DNA of 47,092 bases from CAYNTS01 sp964400495. GTDB lineage: Bacteria; Fidelibacterota; Marinisomatia; SCGC-AAA003-L08; D37C17. The notes below the pieces were generated by a model. It saw only the letters and a program-made list of their open reading frames with translations, searched no databases and was not told the origin of the DNA. The stretch is from NCBI GenBank assembly GCA_964400495.1, contig CAYNTS010000009.1:1-47092 (forward strand). The letters run 5' to 3'. Made by a program: the position numbers and the translations under genes. This document shows, in pieces, positions 1-8,485 of the stretch; position 1 is the stretch's first letter; each line of letters opens with the position of its first letter.

Positions 1-25
1 TCTATTTGTCTATTTGTCTATTTAA
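1..25. repeat. short tandem repeat, 8-bp unit TCTATTTG
   Basis: The unit TCTATTTG occurs twice in a row, followed by a partial third copy (TCTATTTA). It lies at the window edge, so a longer tract may extend outside. No function can be read from it. Confidence 0.6.
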
Positions 26-56
26 AGTATCTCGTTGGAGTGTTTTTACTATTTAT

Positions 57-91
57 CCAGTGAAATACGACGAAGGAGTAAATTTCACTGG
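57..91. repeat. inverted repeat 1 of hairpin array
   Basis: A perfect 10-bp stem: CCAGTGAAAT (57-66) and ATTTCACTGG (82-91), with a 15-base loop. It is the only member of the array with a long loop. Confidence 0.8.
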
Positions 92-97
92 GATTTA

Positions 98-115
98 CCC
101 CGCATATATGCGGGG
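98..115. repeat. inverted repeat 2 of hairpin array
   Basis: A perfect 18-base palindrome, CCCCGCATATATGCGGGG, preceded by TTTA. It is the most GC-rich element of this part and is clearly different in composition from its surroundings. Confidence 0.85.
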
Positions 116-144
116 GATCGAAAATATTTTTTAAGAGATATGAG

Positions 145-165
145 TTAATCGACTGCGTCGATTAA
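145..165. repeat. inverted repeat 3 of hairpin array
   Basis: The 9-bp arms TTAATCGAC and GTCGATTAA flank a TGC loop. The next hairpin begins two bases downstream. Confidence 0.8.
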
Positions 166-167
166 AC

Positions 168-186
168 GTTTTGACACAGTCAAAAC
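168..186. repeat. inverted repeat 4 of hairpin array
   Basis: The 8-bp arms GTTTTGAC and GTCAAAAC flank the loop ACA. Confidence 0.8.
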
Positions 187-228
187 ACTCCATACTCCAA
201 AAACAAAATGGAAAAACTAACAGAGTAA

Positions 229-248
229 CCCACAGTTTTAACTGTGGG
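229..248. repeat. inverted repeat 5 of hairpin array
   Basis: The 9-bp arms CCCACAGTT and AACTGTGGG flank a TT loop. The flank ACCC and closing GGG match those of repeats 2 and 7, which is the usual look of REP-type palindromes. Confidence 0.85.
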
Positions 249-270
249 AATACAAGAAGTAGTAGTATGC

Positions 271-288
271 AAACCGTTTTAACGGTTT
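271..288. repeat. inverted repeat 6 of hairpin array
   Basis: The 8-bp arms AAACCGTT and AACGGTTT flank a TT loop. Confidence 0.85.
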
Positions 289-300
289 TACAAATTTTTT

Positions 301-322
301 ACCCACGACTAAAGTCATGGGT
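301..322. repeat. inverted repeat 7 of hairpin array
   Basis: The 10-base arms ACCCACGACT and AGTCATGGGT flank an AA loop, with one mismatch (C306 opposite A317). A single change would restore perfect pairing, so this copy looks slightly decayed. Confidence 0.8.
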
Positions 323-466
323 TGCCTAATAGTCAATCTGAGTTACACAAAATTAATCGTTACTATCTCCATCTTAAAAAAATTATTATCAATTAAAATT
401 CTTTTTGGATATAGCAAATGTAGTTTAAATTTCGGGTCTGGACATTTATTAGTTAAGGATAGAATT

Positions 467-658
467 ATGGCAAAAGTATGTGATGTATGTGGAAAAGGAC
501 CAGTTACGGGAAATAATGTGAGTCATGCTCATAATAAAACTCGAAGACGCTGGTTGCCAAATTTACAAAAAGTGCGTGCAACTATTAATGGAAGTGTTAA
601 ACGAATAAAAGCATGTACAAATTGTATCAAATCAGGTAAAGTGCAAAAAGCAATTTAA
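467..658 (+). CDS. rpmB: 50S ribosomal protein L28
   Basis: Structural protein of the large ribosomal subunit, 63 residues, a normal length for L28. The start is ATG 467 with AAGGAT just upstream; the protein then opens MAKVCDVCGKGP. Two CxxC pairs (CDVC near residue 5 and CTNC near residue 50) make this the zinc-binding form. The middle (SHAHNKTRRRWLPN) is the family core. It stands alone on the plus strand, convergent to the division cluster and separated from it by a palindromic terminator. The long hairpin-rich leader upstream is unusual for such a gene. Assignment is firm. Confidence 0.97.
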   Translation: MAKVCDVCGKGPVTGNNVSHAHNKTRRRWLPNLQKVRATINGSVKRIKACTNCIKSGKVQKAI

Positions 659-682
659 TTATCCGTTAAATACATTATTTAT

Positions 683-710
683 AAAGCCCCTCTAATATTA
701 GAGGGGCTTT
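683..710. terminator. bidirectional terminator between rpmB and ftsZ
   Basis: A perfect 28-base palindrome with arms AAAGCCCCTCTAAT and ATTAGAGGGGCTTT. It carries A-runs on one side and T-runs on the other, so it can end transcription of rpmB from the left and of the whole dcw cluster from the right. It sits 24 bases after each stop codon. Confidence 0.92.
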
Positions 711-734
711 ACTTTTTAGGGGATAAATTACGCC

Positions 735-1958
735 TTAACGTCTTCGGTTTCTGATAAATGCGGGAACATCTAAATCATCACCAAATGTCATTATTTCACT
801 ATTCTCTTCATCACCATTCTTCGTTTCATCTGAAGTTGGTTGATTTGTGTCAAATAATGGTGCTGTTTCTGCAGTTGACTCTGCAACTTGAGTCTGGAAT
901 GCAGGTGCAACTCTTTCCTCAGGTTTGTCTTGTGCAAATGCAGTATAGGTTGGAGTCCTAAATTGATTAGGTACTTCTCCATCACTAAAGCTACTCTTAT
1001 CTTGATGTAAGCCGGTTGCAATTACAGTAACTCTAATTTCATCTGTCATTTTTGCATCCAACACACACCCAAGAATAACATTTGCATCTTCACCAGCTTC
1101 TTCATATATAATACTTGAAGCATCATTGAGTTCATGAATTGTCATATTTTCAGGTCCGGTGATATTAACCAACAATCCCTGTGCGCCTTTAATACTAGCA
1201 TCTTGTAATAATGGTGAGTTAATAGCTTGTTGTGAAGCTAAAATTGCCCTTTCTTCGCCATGTGCAATACCGGTTCCCATTATTGCATCACCCATGTTCT
1301 CCATAACAGTTTTTACATCTGCAAAATCAAGATTGATTAACCCAGGAATATTAATTAAGTCTGAAATACCCTTTGTAGCTTGATGCAAAACACTATCAGC
1401 AAGTTTGAATGATTCGGTTACAGTTGTATTGTCTTCCGTAATTTCAAGAAGCGTTTCATTTGGAATTGCAAGTAGTGTATCGCAATTCTTTTTCATTTCC
1501 TTGATACCTTCTAAAGCACGCTTTTTACGGATTGGTCCTTCAAAAGCAAACGGTTTTGTAACAATACCAACCGTTAATGCCCCGAGTTCTCTTGAAATTT
1601 TAGCAATCGCTGGAGCTGCTCCGGTGCCAGTTCCACCACCCATTCCTGCTGTAATGAAAACCATATCAGCACTTTCGAGTGTTTTTACAATTACTTCTTT
1701 GTTTTCCTCAACGGCATTTTTACCAACTTCAGAATTAGCACCAGCCCCCAACCCCTTTGTTAGTTCTTTACCAATTTGCAGTTTAACTTGGGAATTATTA
1801 TTGTCCAAGTCTTGTGCATCTGTGTTAACAGCGATGAATTCAACAGCGTTCATGCCACTACCAATCATTCGATTGAGAGCATTACCACCACCACCACCAA
1901 CGCCAACTACAACTATCTTTGCTTTTTGATCTGTTAGGTCAACAGGTTCAAATAACAT
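735..1958 (-). CDS. ftsZ: cell division protein FtsZ
   Basis: Tubulin-like GTPase that polymerises into the cytokinetic Z-ring at midcell. The protein has 407 residues. The glycine-rich GTP-binding loop GGGTGTG is at residues 107-113, with the N-terminal GxGGGGxNA motif near 19-27 and NTD near 45. The C-terminal end, DDLDVPAFIRNRRR, is the conserved peptide that contacts FtsA. The linker (about 320-390) is acidic and low-complexity, as usual. It is the last gene of the dcw cluster and lies 21 bases after ftsA, the only real gap in the cluster. A strong ribosome-binding stretch of five G (complement of 1965-1969) sits six bases before ATG, suggesting independent, high translation. Confidence 0.98.
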   Translation of the reverse strand: MLFEPVDLTDQKAKIVVVGVGGGGGNALNRMIGSGMNAVEFIAVNTDAQDLDNNNSQVKLQIGKELTKGLGAGANSEVGKNAVEENKEVIVKTLESADMVFITAGMGGGTGTGAAPAIAKISRELGALTVGIVTKPFAFEGPIRKKRALEGIKEMKKNCDTLLAIPNETLLEITEDNTTVTESFKLADSVLHQATKGISDLINIPGLINLDFADVKTVMENMGDAIMGTGIAHGEERAILASQQAINSPLLQDASIKGAQGLLVNITGPENMTIHELNDASSIIYEEAGEDANVILGCVLDAKMTDEIRVTVIATGLHQDKSSFSDGEVPNQFRTPTYTAFAQDKPEERVAPAFQTQVAESTAETAPLFDTNQPTSDETKNGDEENSEIMTFGDDLDVPAFIRNRRR

Positions 1959-1979
1959 GTGTTACCCCCTTTTTTATTG

Positions 1980-3242
1980 TTAATACCAAGTGTTAAAAAA
2001 TTTCTTAATTTTTTGTATTATATCAGAAAATAATGAGTTTAATTGTATCCGCTCATTTTCAATCATATCATCCCACTTTAAAAATCCATACTGAACAAGT
2101 CCAACCGCAGTAGAAAATCGTGGATTGTTCACATCATTAGAGATACCTCCAGTTAACTCAGGGCACCCTATTTTTACACTTTGATGAAAAATTTCCTGTG
2201 CTAAATCTGTAATATGATCGAGTTTAGACCCACCACCAGTTAACACAATACCAAATGTAAAATCACCTCTAAATTCACTTTTACGAATTTCATTACTTGC
2301 TAATCTGAAAATTTCTTCCATACGTGGTTCTATAATTTCTGCTAGAGTTTTCTGGGAAATTATTTTTGAGTCTCTACCACTTGTTCCAGCAATTGTAATA
2401 TTTTCTTCTTCACTAGAAAGTGCAATTTTTGCCGAACCATATTCACGTTTTAGTTTTTCAGCTTGTTCATGGGTAGTTTGAACACCATAAGCAATATCTT
2501 TAGTAATATTGTCCCCACCAAGTGGTATCGCTCCTGCATGTAAAACAGCATCATCGTGATAAATAATAATGTCCGATGTTCCTCCGCCAATATCAATTAG
2601 AATCACCCCTAAGTTTCGTTCATTTTTATCCAGTACTGAATATGCAGATGCCAATGGTTCTAAAATAAAACCATCTACTTCAATTCCAGCTTTTTCCATA
2701 CATGTTTGTAAATCTTTTTCAGTATTGATTGCACTAGTTACAAGGTGTACTTTTGCTTCTAATCTATGCCCAGATAATCCCAGTGGATTCTTAATACCAC
2801 TCTTATCATCTACTTTAAATTCTTGTGGCAGTACATGTAATATTCGCCTATCTGGTGAAAGATTTATCATTTGTGCATGTTCATGCACTCTATCAATATC
2901 CCCTTGAGATATTTCATGCCCTACTGGTTGTCTTGTAGAATTTTTATTTACAGTAATAACACCAGAATAATTAATCCCCTTAATATGGTCACCAGTTAAA
3001 CCAACAAATGCTGACTCTACTTCATAATCTGCTTGTTTCTCTGCATCACCAACAGCTTTTTTAATTGCAGATAATGTTTCTTGAATATCAACAACAATAC
3101 CTCGTTTTAGTCCTCGCGATGGACTCGTTCCAACCCCCAAAATTTTAATTTGCTCATCATCATTTGAACATTGAGCAATAACAACTGCAATTTTTGTAGT
3201 TCCAATATCAATACCAGTTATAATTTGTTTTGCATCTTTCAT
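1980..3242 (-). CDS. ftsA: cell division protein FtsA
   Basis: Actin-like ATPase that tethers FtsZ filaments to the membrane. It has 420 residues. The phosphate-1 motif GIDIGTTKIAVVIAQ is near residue 10, the second phosphate motif LIDIGGGTSD near 215, and the adenosine motif TGGGS near 335. The C-terminus (KIKKFFNTWY) fits the amphipathic membrane-targeting helix of the family. Its ATG overlaps the ftsQ stop by four bases (ATGA), so translation is likely coupled to ftsQ. The length matches typical FtsA. Confidence 0.97.
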   Translation of the reverse strand: MKDAKQIITGIDIGTTKIAVVIAQCSNDDEQIKILGVGTSPSRGLKRGIVVDIQETLSAIKKAVGDAEKQADYEVESAFVGLTGDHIKGINYSGVITVNKNSTRQPVGHEISQGDIDRVHEHAQMINLSPDRRILHVLPQEFKVDDKSGIKNPLGLSGHRLEAKVHLVTSAINTEKDLQTCMEKAGIEVDGFILEPLASAYSVLDKNERNLGVILIDIGGGTSDIIIYHDDAVLHAGAIPLGGDNITKDIAYGVQTTHEQAEKLKREYGSAKIALSSEEENITIAGTSGRDSKIISQKTLAEIIEPRMEEIFRLASNEIRKSEFRGDFTFGIVLTGGGSKLDHITDLAQEIFHQSVKIGCPELTGGISNDVNNPRFSTAVGLVQYGFLKWDDMIENERIQLNSLFSDIIQKIKKFFNTWY

Positions 3243-3973
3243 GATGTTCTTCTACGCCCTTTCTCTCTTACTACAACTTGGTTTGGAATACGAAGGTCTA
3301 TGTATGAATAATCATTCATTTCTTTTACATGTTCAACAGTATTTATAAATTGTTTAAGCAAATAGATTTGATTATTAATGTAATTTTCCCCTAAATAAAT
3401 GACTGTTCTTTCATCACTTAATAAAATATATTCGCTATTATTTTTATTTAGTTCGCTCAAATTTTGATATAATTCAGGATAGATATCTCTAATTGAATTC
3501 ATAATATTCACCAATTCATCAGGGGAGGTGTTATTAGTGTAATTTATTACAGGAACAGGGAAGGTGTTTATTGCGTCACCAGTTGCTGGTAAAATAATTT
3601 TATTTTTATCTACCATAAATAGAGATTCTCCATCATTTACCAAAGCAACAGGGGTTCGCTCAAACACTTCAATTACAATAGTAGAAGGGAATACTCTAAA
3701 CACATTGGATGTTTGAATAAAATCAAGGTTATTAACAATATCTTGAATATTATTTAAGTCAACATCAAAGACTGGTTCAGACAGATTATCATTTACTAAG
3801 TCTGTAATTTCAGTACTATCAACAAATGAATTTCCGATAACTTTAATTGTCTCTAAATTAAATAGTCCAATATGACGAGAATACAAACTAACAGTCCAAA
3901 TACTTGTTGAAGCAACAAACACTAAAATAAATTTTGGAGTCCAATATTTTATTAAAGTTAATATTTTAATCAT
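3239..3973 (-). CDS. ftsQ: cell division protein FtsQ
   Basis: Bitopic divisome protein linking early and late division proteins. I chose ATG 3973 rather than the longer frame from 4009: it has GGAG seven bases upstream and gives MIKILTLIKYW, leaving 244 residues. One membrane segment (about residues 15-35) follows a short cytoplasmic tail. The POTRA-like part begins at LETIKVIGNS. The remainder is weakly conserved, as is normal for FtsQ, and the C-terminus is basic (REKGRRRTS). The call rests largely on architecture and on its place between murB and ftsA. It overlaps murB by eight bases. Confidence 0.9.
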   Translation of the reverse strand: MIKILTLIKYWTPKFILVFVASTSIWTVSLYSRHIGLFNLETIKVIGNSFVDSTEITDLVNDNLSEPVFDVDLNNIQDIVNNLDFIQTSNVFRVFPSTIVIEVFERTPVALVNDGESLFMVDKNKIILPATGDAINTFPVPVINYTNNTSPDELVNIMNSIRDIYPELYQNLSELNKNNSEYILLSDERTVIYLGENYINNQIYLLKQFINTVEHVKEMNDYSYIDLRIPNQVVVREKGRRRTS

Positions 3974-4907
3974 ATAGTAACTCCTGCATGACTTTTTTAT
4001 TGAAGCCAAGTAATTTTATTTCAAGATCAAGCTTAATATTAAATTTCTTAGCTACTTCAGTTCTTGCTTTCCGAATCAATGAAATAACATTGTCAGCGGT
4101 TGCATTCTTTTTATTAACGATAAAATTAGCATGTTTATTTGATATTTCAGCATCCCCTGATTTTTCTTTTTTAAGACCAACTTTATCTAGTAAGTATCCT
4201 GCGGATATTTCAGAAGATGGATTTTTGAAGACACTCCCAGCAGATCTAAATTTTAATGGCTGAGTTTTTTTACGTATGGAATTTGTTTCAGCAATTTTAT
4301 GCTGAATATTTTTCACATCATCAGTTGTGCATTTAAAGCGTGCACTCAAAATAATTTCATCATTTGGAAAGGTTGAGAATCTGTAAGAAAATTGGATATC
4401 ATCCTTTGTATATTCTTTTATATTACCTTTGAAAGTAATAACAGTTGCAGAGTCGAAATAGTTTGAAATTTCGGCTCCAAAAGCTCCAGCATTCATCATA
4501 AGAGCACCTCCAACAGTCCCGGGAACTCCATGTAAACTTTCTAATCCACCAATTCCTTTTTCAATGGCTTTGTTCACCATTTTACCAAGGATAACACCAG
4601 TATCAACAATTATTTCGTTATCATCAGAAATTTCTATAGATTTAAATGTTCGCTGTAATCGAATTACAATTCCATCAATCCCTTTGTCGCTAACTAGCAC
4701 ATTTGAACCAGAACCCAAAATAAAAATTGGTAAACTATGTGTATTAGCATATTGAAGTAACATTATCAGTTCTTCATTATTTTTTGGATACGCCACACAT
4801 TTAGCAGGTCCACCAATCCCAAAAGTGGTGTGTTTATACATGGGTTCATCAAGCAAAACACTATCGCCCATTAAATTATGGATTGCAGTTTGATGTGTTT
4901 TATTCAT
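3966..4907 (-). CDS. murB: UDP-N-acetylenolpyruvoylglucosamine reductase MurB
   Basis: FAD-dependent reductase that turns UDP-GlcNAc-enolpyruvate into UDP-MurNAc in the cytoplasm. It has 313 residues. FAD-binding motifs are ILGSGSNVLVSD (near 60-72) and LHGVPGTVGGALMMNAGA (near 125-142). The catalytic serine lies in RSAGSVFKNP (near 222-231). The C-terminal ISNKHANFIVN is typical of the shorter type II MurB. It overlaps murC by four bases (ATGA) and ftsQ by eight. Placement after murC is common in this part of the bacterial tree. Confidence 0.97.
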   Translation of the reverse strand: MNKTHQTAIHNLMGDSVLLDEPMYKHTTFGIGGPAKCVAYPKNNEELIMLLQYANTHSLPIFILGSGSNVLVSDKGIDGIVIRLQRTFKSIEISDDNEIIVDTGVILGKMVNKAIEKGIGGLESLHGVPGTVGGALMMNAGAFGAEISNYFDSATVITFKGNIKEYTKDDIQFSYRFSTFPNDEIILSARFKCTTDDVKNIQHKIAETNSIRKKTQPLKFRSAGSVFKNPSSEISAGYLLDKVGLKKEKSGDAEISNKHANFIVNKKNATADNVISLIRKARTEVAKKFNIKLDLEIKLLGFNKKVMQELLYD

Positions 4908-6280
4908 GATGTCAACTCATTATATATGGGTTCTGCTTGATGCCAAATGTTTCCTGCACCCATGGTAATTATCATATCGTTTTGCTGAACAATATTCTTT
5001 ATGAATAAAGGTAAATCATCAACATTTTTAATAAAATGAACATTTTTATGCCCGAATATTTTGGCATTATCTGAAATAAGTTTTCCCGTTATTCCCTTAA
5101 TTGGTTTTTCTCTTGCTGGGAAAATTTCAGTAACAACTAGAATATCAGCATTTTGAAATGCTCGTGCAAAATCTTTATAAAAATCACGCGTTCTTGAAAA
5201 TAAATGTGGTTGAAAAATTGCAACAATTCGTTTATTCCACCCTGTTTGTGCAGCAGTAAGTGTTGCTTCAACTTCTGATGGATGATGTGCATAGTCATCA
5301 ACAATTAAAATGTCATCTTTTGTTGTATGCAATATTTCAAAACGCCTTCTTACGCCTGCATATTTTTCTAACCCTTTTTGAATAGTTGAAAACTCAATGT
5401 CTAGTTCTAAACATATTGCGATTGCTGAAAGTGCATTTTCAATATTATGTTTTCCCGGAGTGTTTAATTTGATTTTACCCATAAATTTATTAGAAACTAC
5501 TAAATCAAATGTGGTTGAGTGGTTTTCAAACACAGAATTTTGAGCTTTGATATCTGCTTGTTGAGAAAAACCATACGTAACAACGGGTCGTTTAATTGAA
5601 GGTAAAATGTTTTGCACATTTTCTTTATCGATACAAACAAATACTCTACCATAAAATGGTACTGAATTTACAAATTGACTAAAGGTATTTTGCAGGTCAG
5701 TCAAATTTTCATAGCAATCTAAATGCTCTAAATCAAGATTTGTAATTACTGCCATTGTAGGTTGCAATGAAAGAAATGTTCTATCAAATTCATCAGCCTC
5801 AACAACAATAATATCACCTTTTCCAGAAATTGCATTGGTTTGAAATTTATTTACAATTCCTCCAATAACTAGAGTTGGTTCTAAATCAGTTTCTGTTAAA
5901 ATAGAACCGAGCATTGATGAAGATGTTGTTTTGCCATGTGTTCCAGAAATTGCGATACTTGTTTTTTTAACTTTTAAAAGTTCACCTAACATTTCAGCTC
6001 GCCGAATTACAGGAATATTTTTATTATTTGCTTCAATAATTTCAGGATTGTTTAAATCCACCGCAGAAGAATATACAACAACATCGGCATCATGAATATG
6101 TGAGTGTTTATGTCCTTCAAACACGTGAACACCCAAAGATGTTAAATGTTTTGTTCGTTCAGAAATTGACTTATCTGATCCTGTGATTTCGAACCCAAGT
6201 TTATGTAATAACTCAGCCATACCGCTCATTCCGATACCACCGATTCCAATAAAGTGTATAGTTTGCGTTTTCCCGAACAT
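4904..6280 (-). CDS. murC: UDP-N-acetylmuramate--L-alanine ligase MurC
   Basis: ATP-dependent ligase adding the first amino acid, L-alanine, to UDP-MurNAc. It has 458 residues. The N-terminal nucleotide fold starts with FIGIGGIGMSGMAELL. The ATP-binding P-loop GTHGKTT is at 113-119, EADEFDRTF follows in the central domain, and DDYAHHPSE marks the C-terminal ligase domain. Its ATG shares one base with the murG stop (TAATG), indicating coupled translation. Length and motif order are normal. Confidence 0.98.
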   Translation of the reverse strand: MFGKTQTIHFIGIGGIGMSGMAELLHKLGFEITGSDKSISERTKHLTSLGVHVFEGHKHSHIHDADVVVYSSAVDLNNPEIIEANNKNIPVIRRAEMLGELLKVKKTSIAISGTHGKTTSSSMLGSILTETDLEPTLVIGGIVNKFQTNAISGKGDIIVVEADEFDRTFLSLQPTMAVITNLDLEHLDCYENLTDLQNTFSQFVNSVPFYGRVFVCIDKENVQNILPSIKRPVVTYGFSQQADIKAQNSVFENHSTTFDLVVSNKFMGKIKLNTPGKHNIENALSAIAICLELDIEFSTIQKGLEKYAGVRRRFEILHTTKDDILIVDDYAHHPSEVEATLTAAQTGWNKRIVAIFQPHLFSRTRDFYKDFARAFQNADILVVTEIFPAREKPIKGITGKLISDNAKIFGHKNVHFIKNVDDLPLFIKNIVQQNDMIITMGAGNIWHQAEPIYNELTS

Positions 6281-7377
6281 TAGCTTTGAGCAACTTCCAT
6301 TATTTTAGTAGTTATTGTTTCTGTTGCATTTGTTTTAGCTAGTTTCAATGCGTTCTTACTTAGCATTTCTCTTTTGTTAGTATTTTCAAATAGATTAAAT
6401 ATAGTTTTTTCGAGTGTCCCATTTTGCAATTCATGTTGCTCTACCAATTCAGCCGCATTTTTTGAAGTTAAACTACATGCATTTTTATATTGATGATTTC
6501 CAGCTGCACTCGGAAAAGGAACAAGTACCATTGATTTTCCCATTATTGTCATTTCCGAAAGAACCAGAGCACCAGCACGAGAAATAACTACATCTGCAGA
6601 TGAATATGCGATATTCATTTTGTGAATAAATTTATACAAAAACACATTTGGATGATTTACTTGAGATAAAATTGTAGTATAATCTAACTTCCCACATTGC
6701 CAAATTATCTGTATTCCCTTGTTCGCATACAATTTAAAATGCTTGATAAAATGATTATTTAAAGGTCTAGACCCTTGGCTACCGCCAATAATCAGCATTG
6801 TTGGCTTATTTTCATTTATTTCCATGGATTTGCGTGCAACTATGGGTTCCATTACTTTCATATCTCTTCTAACAGGATTTCCAGTAATAATTACATTATC
6901 ATTATTTAAAAAATTGGATGCATCTTCGTAAGCAGTGCAAATACATTTGGCATTGTGTGCTAATTTTCGTGTTGTAATTCCCGGGAACGAGTTTTGCTCT
7001 TGAATAATTGTTTTCTTTTTCAAATGATGTGCAACCAATAGAGGAAGACCTGAAGAATATCCGCCTGTACCAACTACAACATCTGGATTAAATGATTTAA
7101 TAAATCGTTTAGATTGAAAATAAGATTTTATGAATCGATAGGGGAATAGAAGATTTTTTGCAATTGCAGATGCTGAAAATGATCGTTGTAAACCACGAAT
7201 ATCTAACAATAAATATTGCTCATTTCTTTTTGGTAAGATGTTTGCTTCAATACCATATTTTGAGCCAGCATATTTAACGACTACCCCTAAAGATTTAAGT
7301 GTATCCCCAATTGCTATTGCTGGGAATAAATGACCACCAGTACCACCACCAGCTATGAGTACTTTAATATTATTCAT
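6280..7377 (-). CDS. murG: UDP-GlcNAc:lipid I N-acetylglucosaminyltransferase MurG
   Basis: Peripheral membrane glycosyltransferase that makes lipid II from lipid I on the inner face of the membrane. The donor loop GGGTGGHLFPA lies right at the N-terminus, and SRAGALVLSEM in the C-terminal half is the UDP-GlcNAc site. I chose ATG 7377 (MNNIKVLIAGGGTGG, 365 residues) because it puts the glycine loop at the usual distance from the start. ATG 7389, four codons earlier, is also possible, and neither has a clear ribosome-binding site. The gene overlaps ftsW by eight bases with this start. Confidence 0.95.
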   Translation of the reverse strand: MNNIKVLIAGGGTGGHLFPAIAIGDTLKSLGVVVKYAGSKYGIEANILPKRNEQYLLLDIRGLQRSFSASAIAKNLLFPYRFIKSYFQSKRFIKSFNPDVVVGTGGYSSGLPLLVAHHLKKKTIIQEQNSFPGITTRKLAHNAKCICTAYEDASNFLNNDNVIITGNPVRRDMKVMEPIVARKSMEINENKPTMLIIGGSQGSRPLNNHFIKHFKLYANKGIQIIWQCGKLDYTTILSQVNHPNVFLYKFIHKMNIAYSSADVVISRAGALVLSEMTIMGKSMVLVPFPSAAGNHQYKNACSLTSKNAAELVEQHELQNGTLEKTIFNLFENTNKREMLSKNALKLAKTNATETITTKIMEVAQS

Positions 7378-8485
7378 ACGAGTACCCATGATATTTTGTG
7401 TTTCTTCGGGGAGAAGACTGTTTAGATATACTTAATAATAGCCCAATACATGCTAAGGTATAAATTGTATGCGACCCACCATAGCTAATAAATGGTACTG
7501 GTAAACCAGTTGTTGGTGCATATCCTACTACATAAAGTGCATTAACTAAGAAATAAAATGTAATATTTAGGATGATTCCTAACGCAATAAACATGCTAAA
7601 CATGTCTGGAGATTCTTGAGCAATTCGAATACCTTTGTGAAAAAGAAATATAAATAATGCAAATATTACAACAATGCCAATAAATCCAAATTCTTCCCCA
7701 ATAATTGGTAGAATAAAATCAGTATGAACTTCAGGCAAAAATCCATTTTTCACAATACTTTCACCAATACCTCTACCGGTTAAACCCCCACTCCCAAGAG
7801 CATATAACGATTGTAATTTTTGGTCATCAATATTGCCATTAATGAAATCCGTAATTCTTTCTTTTTGGTATGTAGTAGATAGAATTTTTACAAGTACACC
7901 TACAAACCCAACACCTACTACAGATACTAAATATGAAAATTTAACACCACCAATAAACAACATTGTTAAAATTATTAGACTTATGATAATTGTTGTACTT
8001 GTATCTGGTTGAAATAAAACCAATAATAATGTAATTGCAAAATAGGGGAGATATTCTTTAGCTAAAAATTGCCAATCATGTAAACTATTCTTATTTTTTT
8101 CGAGAAAACTTGCTGTGAAAATTATAAGTGCAATTCGAGCAAAATCAGATGTGGTTAACCAACTACGTCCAAACATTATTAACCACCTTGATGGTCGACC
8201 TGTCTCATTTAAAAAATATGCAAGTAACATGATTATCCATGAAGCAATTAAAATTTGTTTTGCATAAAACTTGAATCGTTTATAGTTAATATTTTTAAGA
8301 GCAAAAAACAACAAACTACCAATTACTAACCAATTTAAATGTCTAAATAAGTAAAAGTTATAATCATTATGTAAGTTTACAGCAATTGTACTGCTTGCAC
8401 TATAAAGCATAATAGTTCCAACTCCTACAAGAAGCATTACAACATACAAAATTGAGTGATCATACGTTTGTGTTTTGGAACTCAT
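7370..8485 (-). CDS. ftsW: lipid II polymerase FtsW
   Basis: SEDS-family peptidoglycan glycosyltransferase of the divisome, acting with FtsI in the cytoplasmic membrane. It has 371 residues with about ten membrane segments. The family signature is near the end: TTGLPVPFISYGGS. GRGIGES and the HTDFILPIIGEEFG stretch (near 245) fit the SEDS catalytic loop. It overlaps murD by four bases. RodA is the alternative SEDS member, but position in the dcw cluster favours FtsW. Confidence 0.96.
   Translation of the reverse strand: MSSKTQTYDHSILYVVMLLVGVGTIMLYSASSTIAVNLHNDYNFYLFRHLNWLVIGSLLFFALKNINYKRFKFYAKQILIASWIIMLLAYFLNETGRPSRWLIMFGRSWLTTSDFARIALIIFTASFLEKNKNSLHDWQFLAKEYLPYFAITLLLVLFQPDTSTTIIISLIILTMLFIGGVKFSYLVSVVGVGFVGVLVKILSTTYQKERITDFINGNIDDQKLQSLYALGSGGLTGRGIGESIVKNGFLPEVHTDFILPIIGEEFGFIGIVVIFALFIFLFHKGIRIAQESPDMFSMFIALGIILNITFYFLVNALYVVGYAPTTGLPVPFISYGGSHTIYTLACIGLLLSISKQSSPRRNTKYHGYSYE

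Larger units (their letters stand above)
1..466. other. gene-free region upstream of rpmB, rich in hairpins
   Basis: No convincing coding sequence is visible before the rpmB start at 467. The left 320 bases hold a short tandem repeat and seven separate inverted repeats, listed individually. Bases 323-466 are plain AT-rich sequence that should carry the rpmB promoter, though I could not identify its boxes with confidence. An open frame running from 317 into rpmB is only an upstream extension of that gene: its extra residues are low-complexity and resemble nothing in L28. Confidence 0.7.

Noticed and set aside
57..322. Could the hairpin array be a CRISPR array or a riboswitch?
   Set aside because: No direct repeat of constant length recurs with spacers, and each stem has a different sequence. 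The pattern fits no riboswitch class that I know.
317..466. N-terminal extension of rpmB
   Set aside because: The added residues are unlike L28, and the ribosome-binding site supports ATG 467.
1405..1929. 174-codon plus-strand open frame opposite ftsZ
   Set aside because: It is the antisense of conserved FtsZ codons and its product is low-complexity, with no start signal or homology.
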